From: Desulfuromonas sp.
GTDB lineage: Bacteria; Desulfobacterota; Desulfuromonadia; Desulfuromonadales; SZUA-401
Assembly: GCA_002869605.1 (NCBI GenBank)
Contig: PKUI01000020.1
Coordinates: 1-19,449, forward strand
Direction of reading: 5' to 3'
DNA: 19,449 nt
Shown here piece by piece: positions 13,624 to 19,449 of this stretch (its first letter is position 1; the number at the start of each line of letters is the position of its first letter). The position numbers and the translations under genes are program-made. The notes beneath the pieces were generated by a model, which was not told the DNA's origin, did no database searches, and saw only the letters and a list, made by a program, of their open reading frames with translations.

Positions 13624-13875
13624 CTAGACAATTCCGGATTCACGTAGCTCCACAAGGTAACCATCGATCACTTCGCGAGCCATGACCACCAACTGGTCCA
13701 CCGAAGTATGCCCGCCAAAATCGTGTGCCGAAGAGACCACGCCCTGACAAAACCCCTCGAGGCGTCCGCAGGTGCGATGGTAGGTCTCTTCGCTGGGGTG
13801 GTTACGAAAATCGTACATGGCCGCCTCGCACATCTTGTTCAGCGAGGACCGAAACATCTCCAGATCCACAATCAT
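13624..13875 (-). CDS. Uncharacterised 83-residue protein
   Basis: Not recognised. From the ATG at 13875 it encodes 83 residues, mostly helical, with two Cys in the middle (RTCGRLEGFCQG), a GGHTS turn and an acidic-hydrophobic C-terminus (VIDGYLVELRESGIV). There is no signal peptide. The ATG at 13875 follows GGGAG by 4 bases; an upstream ATG at 13920 would overlap the preceding beta-barrel gene by 26 bases and has no clear ribosome site. The 19-base gap after that gene, and the shared terminator, suggest co-transcription with it. A functional link to the outer membrane is not shown. Confidence 0.7.
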   Translation of the reverse strand: MIVDLEMFRSSLNKMCEAAMYDFRNHPSEETYHRTCGRLEGFCQGVVSSAHDFGGHTSVDQLVVMAREVIDGYLVELRESGIV

Positions 13876-13894
13876 CTCCCTCCCGGTCCTGCCA

Positions 13895-14458
13895 TCAGGG
13901 TCGATAGACGATGCCGGCATTCAGCATCCAGCCCCCGACATCCGCATCAGCATTGTCAAAATCGATATCGACCAGGACCCCGAACTGTTCATTCAGGTGG
14001 TAGATGGCCCCGGCGTTCAGGTACAACCCCTGTTCGACGCTCGAGTCATCTTCGAAGGTCGTGTCGATCTCGGTGAAGTAGGTCCCAAGCCCCACCGCCG
14101 CGCGCAGATCGACCGGCAGGTTCGGCAGGCGGTGGACAAACACCCCACTGACCGTCACGGGCATCACCTTAATATCGCCGCTCTGTCCGGCAGCATCGAC
14201 ATCGGCGGTATAGACGCCGACCCCGACCTCGACCAGCAGCTTGTCCAGCAGACTGCCGGGACGGGGGTCTCTGCCGAAACCGAGGTCCCGAAATGACATG
14301 CCGTAGGCACCGCGCAGGCCAAAACCCGATTCGTAAGCGCTATCCTCCGGGAAGTAGGTCCCCAGCTTGCCGATCACGTAGGAACTGGCCTGGGCCAGCG
14401 AGGCGCTGAGCAACAAAACACTCAGTACAACGAGCATGTTCCTGGCTAATTTTTTCAT
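13895..14458 (-). CDS. Small outer-membrane beta-barrel protein
   Basis: 187 residues. A signal peptide covers about 1-24 (cleavage after AQA). The mature chain has the alternating pattern and paired aromatic/glycine strands of an 8-strand OmpA/OmpW-like barrel: SSYVIGKLGTYFPE at the start, VEVGVGVYTADVD, LRAAVGLGTYFTEID, LNAGAIYHLNEQFGVLVDIDF and MLNAGIVYRP at the end. The second and third repeats look alike (VGVYTADVD / LGTYFTEID). The function is unknown; this family ranges from porins to structural proteins. AAGGAG lies 6 bases before the ATG. It is the first gene of a two-gene unit with its own extended -10 promoter. Confidence 0.82.
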   Translation of the reverse strand: MKKLARNMLVVLSVLLLSASLAQASSYVIGKLGTYFPEDSAYESGFGLRGAYGMSFRDLGFGRDPRPGSLLDKLLVEVGVGVYTADVDAAGQSGDIKVMPVTVSGVFVHRLPNLPVDLRAAVGLGTYFTEIDTTFEDDSSVEQGLYLNAGAIYHLNEQFGVLVDIDFDNADADVGGWMLNAGIVYRP

Positions 14459-14491
14459 TTTATTCTCCTTGGCGTTCAGGGCAACGCGCCC

Positions 14492-14500
14492 ATTATAACA
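14492..14500 (-). promoter_or_regulatory. Extended -10 promoter of the beta-barrel gene
   Basis: On the minus strand the sequence is TGTTATAAT: a perfect TATAAT preceded by TG one base away. The -35 region has no good match, as is usual for extended -10 promoters. The start would be near 14485, giving a leader of about 27 bases with AAGGAG. It begins in the gap after the mltA stop. Confidence 0.6.
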
Positions 14501-14502
14501 GG

Positions 14503-15708
14503 CTACGACCCGGACAGCTTACCGGCGACCACCGGCATCTCGGCCGGCAGCAGCAGCCACATCCGTCCCGGTTCCTTCATGCGCCCGGCAAACTCGCCGG
14601 CTTCGTCGCCGACCCCCCAGAAAAAATCGGCCCGCACCTCACCCTTGATGGCACCACCGGTATCCTGGGCCATCATCAAACGATGCAACGGGTCCAGGGT
14701 TCCCGGCCAGCTTGTCGAGAGGAACACCGGCGCCCCGAGCGGCACGTGGCGGCGGTCGACGGCAATACTGCGCCCCGAGGTGAGCGGCACCCCGAGCGCT
14801 CCCGGGGGGATACCGGTGTAGGGATAGACGTCGAAAAAGACGAAGCTCGGGTTCTGGTTGAGCAGCTCCTCGACCTGGTCGGGGTTGTTCCTGGCCCAGG
14901 CCTTGATTCCCTGCATCGACAGCCCTTCGGCCGGGATCTGGTCGCGCTCGATCAGCACCCGGCCGATGGAGCGAAACGGGTAGCCGTTCTGGTTGGCGTA
15001 GTGCGCCATCAGCTGCTCGCCGTCGTCGAGAGTGATCCTTCCCGAGCCCTGGATATGCAGGAAAAACAGTTCGACGAGATTGTCGACCCACAGCAGCTCA
15101 TGCCCTTCGAGCAGCTCCGGGTTGGCCTCGATAGTCTCGCGGTCGAAGTAGGGGATCACGCGATTCCCCACAACACGACCTCGCAGGCGCATATGCTTGA
15201 GCTCCGGGTAGACATCGGCCAAATCGATGGTCAGCATGTCATCCGGCACCCCGTAAAGCGGGGAGGTGTAGACCTCGGAAGGATGGCGACTGCCGTTGAG
15301 ATCGGGAACGTAGTAACCGGTGACGGTCCCCTGCTCGCGGCCATCCGGCTTACGCAGCTGATAGGGGATGAAGTTCTGCTCGAAGAAGCGCCGCACCGCC
15401 GCACTATCCTCGAGGCCGAAGGTCTGAACCTCGCGACAGACCCGTTCCCACGCCGCGCGCTTGCCGAGTACCCGGCAGCTCTGCAAGAAGGCATGCAGGC
15501 CGAGCGCCGGATCGTCATCCTGCCAGCCATCCACCTCGTCCCAGGTCACCGGGGTTAGAAGTGGCACCTCCTGCGGCTCAACCTCGGCAGGTGGTGGCGG
15601 GGGCTCCTCGACCGACGGGGGGGCGAACAGGCTGCAGCCGCCGAGCGCGGCGGCCAGCAGCAAAATCAGGCTACGTTTGAATAGCTGCAAAGCATCGATC
15701 TTTATCAC
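14503..15708 (-). CDS. mltA: Membrane-bound lytic murein transglycosylase A (lipoprotein)
   Basis: 401 residues. The N-terminus is a lipoprotein signal with lipobox LGGC (Cys25 lipidated), followed by a proline-rich linker (PPPPP near 36-40). MltA cleaves the MurNAc-GlcNAc bond of peptidoglycan to leave 1,6-anhydro ends, acting from the inner face of the outer membrane. The family body has GTVTGYYVP (128-135), LFFLHIQGSGRI (214-225) and the 3D-type catalytic end AQD349TGGAIKG...RAD361FFWG. The essential Asp in this motif is present. Length is within the family range. The start is GTG at 15708; the ribosome site (GGAG, about 11 bases upstream) is weak, so a slightly different start is possible. 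It stands alone in its transcript. Confidence 0.94.
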   Translation of the reverse strand: MIKIDALQLFKRSLILLLAAALGGCSLFAPPSVEEPPPPPAEVEPQEVPLLTPVTWDEVDGWQDDDPALGLHAFLQSCRVLGKRAAWERVCREVQTFGLEDSAAVRRFFEQNFIPYQLRKPDGREQGTVTGYYVPDLNGSRHPSEVYTSPLYGVPDDMLTIDLADVYPELKHMRLRGRVVGNRVIPYFDRETIEANPELLEGHELLWVDNLVELFFLHIQGSGRITLDDGEQLMAHYANQNGYPFRSIGRVLIERDQIPAEGLSMQGIKAWARNNPDQVEELLNQNPSFVFFDVYPYTGIPPGALGVPLTSGRSIAVDRRHVPLGAPVFLSTSWPGTLDPLHRLMMAQDTGGAIKGEVRADFFWGVGDEAGEFAGRMKEPGRMWLLLPAEMPVVAGKLSGS

Positions 15709-15748
15709 GGGGTATACGACTCCATAGGCTCATTGTTGATATCGCCGT

Positions 15749-15777
15749 ACCATAAACGGAACAACGGTGCGGGTCAA
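15749..15777 (-). promoter_or_regulatory. Probable mltA promoter
   Basis: On the minus strand, TTGACC (15777-15772), 17 bases, TATGGT (15754-15749). The start is predicted near 15742, about 34 bases before the GTG. Confidence 0.5.
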
Positions 15778-15990
15778 TTCCACTCGTTCCCGAAGACAAC
15801 CTACCCGGCAAGGGGAAACCGCTGGTGTCCTAGGACCGCTCCAGGGGCCACGGGGAGCTACTCCACTGGCAGGTGCTTTCCGAGCGCAACATGAAGAATC
15901 CGGTGTTTACGACGTGCCGGGAGAAGCTCGAGGGGCGCTTCGGTTTCTGAACTTTCATGTCCTCCTTTCAAATCACAAGAGCTTGAATAT
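15778..15990. other. Gene-free stretch between mltA promoter and the repeat element
   Basis: I see no convincing gene. An open frame ending at a TGA near 15950 (HGELLHWQVLSERN then MKNPVFTTCREK) reads like protein, but it is only about 38 codons after a stop and has no ribosome site; it may be a gene remnant. GTCCTAGGAC (15827-15836) is a perfect 10-bp palindrome. Confidence 0.35.
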
Positions 15991-16437
15991 TTTAACTTCG
16001 CCGGGGGCGCCCGGCACGCGCCTTACTTTCTTTAAGCGCGTAAAGAAAGTAAGCAAAGAAACGCGCCCGACCTCCTTGCCCGCCATAGAGCGGCGGGTTC
16101 CCTCCGCAGCCACGGCTCCCGCCGGGCCTTCGCCATTCGCTGCGCTCAACTCTTCGGCCTGTTTCGGCGTGAACCGTATCTGCTCCGGCGGCGTCACACG
16201 GGAAGAGGGTAAAGCGTTTGACTGTTCCATGGCTTTTGCGGGGCCCCGTGCGCAGTCACCGAGTGCCGGGATTTTAATCTTGTCGTTTGGCGAGCACGCG
16301 AGCCGGCTGGATTAAAACTTCCGGCTAGCGAGGGTACCCGGTCGTCGGGTGACGGAGTTCGGGGTGCCTTCTTTTGCTTACTTTTATTGGGCAAGCAAGA
16401 AAAGTAAGGCGCTGCCGGGCGCCCCCGGCGGCTTTAA
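15991..16437. mobile_element. Non-coding element of about 450 bp with long inverted ends, each a hairpin
   Basis: The left end GCCGGGGGCGCCCGGCA (16000-16016) is the exact reverse complement of 16413-16429 at the right end. Beyond one extra base, GCGCCTTACTTT is shared too. Inside each end a hairpin follows: left CTTACTTTCTTTA-6 nt-TAAAGAAAGTAAG (16022-16053, 13-bp perfect stem), right CTTACTTT...AAAGTAAG (16377-16408). The interior is GC-rich and contains the GGCCTTCGCCATTCGCTGCGCTCA-like core I associate with intergenic elements dispersed in many proteobacteria. No transposase is encoded; open frames inside are short and low-quality. It looks like a MITE-like or structured-RNA repeat. Boundaries are approximate, and no target-site duplication is evident. 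Confidence 0.65.
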
Positions 16438-16489
16438 AGTTGCAACATAGTATCCGCTACTCTGCTGCTTCAGCCTCTAAGAAAAACCT

Positions 16490-18682
16490 CTACAGCATAT
16501 CCACCGGATCCACATCAATCGACAACCGCACCCCGTGCGCCACCACATCCTTCCACCCTTTAAGGGTCGTCACCGCGCGATGCAGCGGCAGCCGCGTCGC
16601 CGCCTTGAGCAGGATCTGCACCCGGTGCTTGCCGCGCAGCTTGGCCAGCGGACAGGGCGCGGGGCCGAGCACCTCGAGCCCGGGGATCCCGGCGAGGCGC
16701 GCGGCGAGCTTCTCGGCAGACTGCTTGACCTTGTCCTCGACGTTGCCGGCCAGCACCAGGTTAACCAGGTGCCCGTACGGCGGATAGCCGAGCGCTTCGC
16801 GGAAGGAGAGCTCGGTGGCGACGAACCCCTCGTAGTCGTGGCGTCCGCTCGCCTCCAGCGCGTAGTGGTCCGGGGTGTAGGTCTGCACCAGCACCTTGCC
16901 CGGCTTATCGCCGCGCCCGGCGCGTCCCGCCACCTGGGTAAGCAGGGCGAAGGTCCGCTCGGCGGCGCGAAAATCAGGAAAGTTGAGGGTGTTGTCGGCA
17001 TCGACCACGCCGACCAGCGTCACCCCGGGGAAATCGAGCCCCTTGGCAACCATCTGCGTGCCGACCAGGATATCGATCTCCCCTGCCTCCATCCGCTCGA
17101 CCAGACGCTGGTGCGCCCCCTTGCGGCTGGTAGTGTCGCGGTCCATGCGCGCGATGCGCGCGGTCGGGAACAGCTCTTCCAGCTCGTCGGCGAGCCTCTC
17201 GGTGCCGGCCCCCTCCCCCTCGACCTGCAGGCCACCGCAGTCTGGGCACTGCTCGGGCGGGGTCTCGGAGTAGTCACAGTAGTGACAGCGCGCCTGGCCG
17301 GCGCGGCGGTGAAAGGTGAGAGTGATCTCGCAATTCGGGCAGCGGAAGGTGGCGCCGCACTCCTGGCACTGCAGGTAGGGGGCGAAGCCGCGCCGATTGA
17401 GCAGCAACAGCGCCTGCTCCTTGCGCTCGAGGGTCGCCTGCAGTGCCTCGATGAGCGACGGTGCCAGAGCGCCCTGCTTTTCCTCCTCGGTCATATCGAG
17501 GCAGACCACCTCCGGCAGGACGCTGTTACCGGGGCGCTCGGCGAGGGTCTCAACCCCGGCGTCAGCTTGCAGCCGCTGCCAAGTGGTCACCGCCGGGGTG
17601 GCGCTGCCGAGCAGTACCGGGCAGCCATGCATCTGGCCGCGCATCAGCGCCAGGTCGCGGGCGTGATAACGGAACCCCTCCCCCTGCTTGTAGCTCGCCT
17701 CGTGTTCCTCGTCGACAATGATGATCCCCGGCCGCTCCAGCGGCGCGAACACCGCCGAGCGCGCGCCGATGACAATCTGGCACTCGCCGCGCATGATCGC
17801 TCGCCAGGCATCGTAGCGCTCGCCGCCGGAGAGACCCGAGTGGAGTACCGCGATATCTGCCCCTTGCGACGTAAAACGAGCCCGGAAACGCGCCACCAGC
17901 TGCGGGGTGAGGGCGATCTCCGGCACCAGCACCAGCGCCTGGTCGCCACGTGCGAGGGCCTCATCCACCAACCGCAGGTAGACTTCGGTCTTGCCGCTAC
18001 CGGTGATACCGTGCAGCAGCAGCGGAGCGAATGCCCTCTTCTCCAGCAGCTGCCGGCCGTGGGTCAGGGCACGCTGCTGGTCAGCGGTCAGCTCCAGTTG
18101 CCGGTCCTGCGGCAGCGGCGCATCCTTGAACGGATCGCGCCGCCGCTCCACCTCGCGGGGAGTCAGACAACCGAGTTCGACCAGACGCCTGAGGCTGTCA
18201 TAGGGGGCGGGAAACTGCTCGCGGATCTGGCTGAGCATCAGCCCTTCGCCAGCGCGGATGGCGGAGAGGATCTCACGCTGCTTGCTGCCGCGCGGTTCAG
18301 ACGCGCCTTCCAGCGGCGCATAAAACGTGTCGCTGAGGATGGTGATGTCGTTGCCGGTGCCGGAGAGCCCGGCCGGAAGAGCGCTGCGCAGCGCCTCGCC
18401 GGGGGGGAAGTGGTAGTAGCCGGCCGCACGGCGTAGAAATTCACCCCAATCCGGGGTGAACAGCGGCGCCTCGTCGAGGATTTCCCGGATCGGCTTGAGC
18501 TTGCCATCGGCCTCGACTTCGGAGAGTTTCAACACGTAGCCGGTGGCACTGCGTCGCCCAAGCGGCACGCGCACCCGTACACCGACCTGCAGCTGGTCGC
18601 GCAGTTCTTCGGGCACCAGGTAGGTGAGGACTTTATCGAGCGGCGCAGCGACCGCGATTTCAGCACAGGGGAGCATCGACAT
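16490..18682 (-). CDS. priA: Primosomal protein N' (replication-restart helicase PriA)
   Basis: 730 residues. PriA recognises stalled or collapsed replication forks and reloads the replicative helicase. In order: the 3'-end-binding N-terminal domain (about 5-100), a winged-helix-like segment, the superfamily 2 helicase core with Walker A GITGSGKT (225-232) and DEEH (324-327), then GSATP (359-363). Eight zinc-binding Cys are set as four C-x2-C pairs (439/442, 448/451, 466/469, 479/482). Motifs V and VI follow (LVGTQMVAKGLDFP and QVAGRAGR), then the C-terminal domain. All key residues are intact and the length is normal. The ATG at 18682 has no Shine-Dalgarno, but a good promoter ends 8 bases before it, suggesting a leaderless mRNA. 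The Met at codon 3 is an alternative start. Confidence 0.97.
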   Translation of the reverse strand: MSMLPCAEIAVAAPLDKVLTYLVPEELRDQLQVGVRVRVPLGRRSATGYVLKLSEVEADGKLKPIREILDEAPLFTPDWGEFLRRAAGYYHFPPGEALRSALPAGLSGTGNDITILSDTFYAPLEGASEPRGSKQREILSAIRAGEGLMLSQIREQFPAPYDSLRRLVELGCLTPREVERRRDPFKDAPLPQDRQLELTADQQRALTHGRQLLEKRAFAPLLLHGITGSGKTEVYLRLVDEALARGDQALVLVPEIALTPQLVARFRARFTSQGADIAVLHSGLSGGERYDAWRAIMRGECQIVIGARSAVFAPLERPGIIIVDEEHEASYKQGEGFRYHARDLALMRGQMHGCPVLLGSATPAVTTWQRLQADAGVETLAERPGNSVLPEVVCLDMTEEEKQGALAPSLIEALQATLERKEQALLLLNRRGFAPYLQCQECGATFRCPNCEITLTFHRRAGQARCHYCDYSETPPEQCPDCGGLQVEGEGAGTERLADELEELFPTARIARMDRDTTSRKGAHQRLVERMEAGEIDILVGTQMVAKGLDFPGVTLVGVVDADNTLNFPDFRAAERTFALLTQVAGRAGRGDKPGKVLVQTYTPDHYALEASGRHDYEGFVATELSFREALGYPPYGHLVNLVLAGNVEDKVKQSAEKLAARLAGIPGLEVLGPAPCPLAKLRGKHRVQILLKAATRLPLHRAVTTLKGWKDVVAHGVRLSIDVDPVDML

Positions 18683-18690
18683 GGTCGGGT

Positions 18691-18719
18691 ATTCTACGCC
18701 AGATAGCCCTTGCTGTCAG
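18691..18719 (-). promoter_or_regulatory. priA promoter, start site at or next to the ATG
   Basis: On the minus strand, CTGACA (18719-18714), 17 bases, TAGAAT (18696-18691), each five of six to consensus. Only 8 bases separate the -10 from the priA ATG, so transcription would begin within a base or two of the start codon. Confidence 0.6.
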
Positions 18720-18841
18720 CGCACAAATACCCCGGCAGGAATCATGTCAAAAATAAAGATTTTTTGAATGCGGGGCCCAAGAGCAGGAACAGAGGCAAGC
18801 GGCCCCGGCTGGAAACGTTTGTGGCGTGAAGGGGGGACAGG

Positions 18842-19096
18842 CTAGCCGCTCATCAGCTTGTGCAGTGCCATCGTCCGGACCGAACTTCTCTCGCTGCCGA
18901 ACATCTCGCAGATCTGCTGGAAGAAAATGAAGTCACTCGAGAAGGATGCCTCATTGAACTGATCGTTGCGTTCCGCCATCTCCCTGGCCAGCATCATCAG
19001 CCGATCTTTATCCCCTCGGGAGAGCTGCTTCGCGTACGCGGCGATCATGATATGCGCAAAACGATCTTCTTCATGGACGGTTACTTCTTTATTCAT
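18842..19096 (-). CDS. Uncharacterised 84-residue protein
   Basis: Not recognised. From the ATG at 19096 it encodes 84 residues that look all-helical and soluble: a charged start (MNKEVTVHEEDRF), a first helix with AHIMIAAYAKQLS, a second with DKDRLMMLAREMAERND, and a third with FIFFQQICEMFGSE. No signal peptide or metal motif. GGAA lies about 7 bases before this ATG; an in-frame ATG at 19111 and GTG at 19117 have poorer ribosome sites. It is a single-gene unit with a clear -10 box and a leader of nearly 90 bases, downstream of which lies priA in the same direction. The function cannot be guessed from the sequence. Confidence 0.72.
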   Translation of the reverse strand: MNKEVTVHEEDRFAHIMIAAYAKQLSRGDKDRLMMLAREMAERNDQFNEASFSSDFIFFQQICEMFGSERSSVRTMALHKLMSG

Positions 19097-19190
19097 TTTG
19101 AGTTCCTGCATGGACACCGCTGAACACGGCCCTTGTGTTTCGAGATCCTCGTGGCACGACCTTGTGACCCAAGGCCTTTATGCATACAAC

Positions 19191-19196
19191 ATTATA
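19191..19196 (-). promoter_or_regulatory. -10 box of the 84-residue gene
   Basis: A perfect TATAAT on the minus strand, in an A/T-rich region. No good -35 lies at 16-18 bases; TTGTGA is 20 bases away. The predicted start near 19184 gives a leader of about 88 bases containing a small hairpin CCTTG-GGTCA-CAAGG (about 19168-19182). Confidence 0.45.
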
Positions 19197-19302
19197 TCTG
19201 AATTGTTAATGATTTTTCACAAACAGACCTTTTTTTGCGACGGAAAACCAGTTACCTTTCAAGCGCGCGGCTGCGCCCTCGCCCGCACCTCTTAACTGAA
19301 CC

Positions 19303-19336
19303 AAAAAAACAGGCCGACAGAATCTCTGCCGGCCTG
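19303..19336 (-). terminator. Rho-independent terminator of the symporter gene
   Basis: CAGGCCG (19310-19316) pairs with CGGCCTG (19330-19336), extended by CAG/CTG inside. On the minus strand seven T follow (19309-19303). It lies 24 bases after the symporter stop. Confidence 0.88.
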
Positions 19337-19360
19337 CTCCATCCCACCTGTTTCCCAAAA

Positions 19361-19449
19361 TCAGACCTTCGCCAACCCTTCCTTAGTCGCTCTGGCCAGC
19401 ACCCCGGAAAGCCCGAGCAGGCCGATCAGGTTAGGGATGGCCATGGCGC
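19361..19449 (-). CDS. Alanine/glycine:cation symporter (AGCS), C-terminal end (cut by window edge)
   Basis: Only the last 29 codons are present. They read MAIPNLIGLLGLSGVLARAT, then KEGLAKV and stop. The MAIPNLI-x-LL-x-LSGV segment is the hallmark C-terminal helix of sodium/alanine symporters (AlsT/DagA family), which import alanine or glycine with sodium across the inner membrane. The frame and the terminator 24 bases beyond the stop support a real gene end. Subfamily and completeness cannot be judged from this fragment. Confidence 0.78.
   Translation of the reverse strand, partial: AMAIPNLIGLLGLSGVLARATKEGLAKV

Noticed and set aside
14683..15558. 291-codon open frame on the plus strand
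   Set aside because: Antisense to mltA, whose lipobox and catalytic motif are clear.
15767..16315. 182-codon open frame across the gene-free stretch and repeat element, and an 85-codon frame on the other strand (15973-16230)
   Set aside because: Both run through the inverted-repeat ends and hairpins, lack ribosome sites and have low-complexity translations; they look like chance frames in a repeat.
16535..18436. 633-codon open frame on the plus strand
   Set aside because: It lies entirely antisense to priA, whose helicase motifs and zinc Cys are intact; high-GC codon structure creates long antisense frames. The translation has no recognisable domain.
18771..18807. CGGGGCC / GGCCCCG inverted repeat after the 84-residue gene
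   Set aside because: Only 7 bp with a 23-base loop and no T-run directly after it; too weak to call a terminator.
19203..19222. TTGT-12 nt-ACAA resembling a CRP/FNR/HcpR-type site upstream of the 84-residue gene
   Set aside because: The spacing is 2 bases longer than HcpR-type sites and the inner bases do not fit FNR or CRP consensus; left as a curiosity.
1..19449. CRISPR arrays, tRNA or rRNA genes, intact insertion sequences
   Set aside because: No regularly spaced direct repeats, no tRNA cloverleaf or rRNA sequence, and no transposase or integrase frame was seen on either strand.

Overview
The window looks like chromosomal DNA from a GC-rich, Gram-negative anaerobe. The best guess is a member of the Desulfuromonadales (Geobacter/Desulfuromonas/Pelobacter relatives). 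That guess rests on an operon of a SPASM radical SAM enzyme, hemE and hemH, a small siroheme sulfite reductase-like protein, Cys-rich flavin oxidoreductase chemistry, and lipid A and outer-membrane genes. It is inferred from gene content only, not from a phylogenetic marker.

Layout. 1-2622 (minus): a heme-synthesis operon, radical SAM protein > hemE > hemH (hemH is cut by the left edge). Its spacers hold a 13-bp-arm palindrome, a long imperfect inverted repeat and a CGCAAAG-type intergenic repeat. 2623-3468: a divergent TetR regulator with an operator-like inverted repeat inside its own promoter and a probably leaderless mRNA. 3544-5673 (+): an unusual 709-residue protein joining two membrane helices, a PAS-like region, a degenerate histidine-kinase-like region and a complete DEDDh (DnaQ-type) exonuclease. 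5773-6735 (-): a stand-alone lpxD. 6938-8032 (-): a nitronate monooxygenase/FabK-like flavoprotein. 8186-10691 (+): a tight operon of sensor kinase, OmpR-type regulator and outer-membrane phospholipase A, preceded by three 11-bp direct repeats that look like the regulator's binding site. 10946-11632 (-): a small sulfite reductase. 11822-12814 (+): a quinone-oxidoreductase-type MDR enzyme. 12932-14458 (-): two uncharacterised small proteins and a small outer-membrane beta-barrel. 14503-15708 (-): MltA lytic transglycosylase. 15709-16489: no convincing gene, but a non-coding element of about 450 bp with long inverted ends, each end folding on itself. 16490-18682 (-): priA. 18842-19096 (-): an uncharacterised small protein. 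19361-19449 (-): the C-terminal end of an alanine/sodium symporter.

Themes. Several genes concern the cell envelope (lpxD, pldA with its two-component system, mltA, the beta-barrel protein). Others concern tetrapyrrole chemistry (heme operon, siroheme enzyme). Most transcription units are single genes or short operons bounded by clear hairpin terminators. The most unusual items are the membrane-anchored sensor/exonuclease fusion, the 450-bp hairpin-ended element, a perfect 22-bp inverted repeat at 13490-13543, and two genes (tetR and priA) whose promoters place the transcription start at or next to the start codon.
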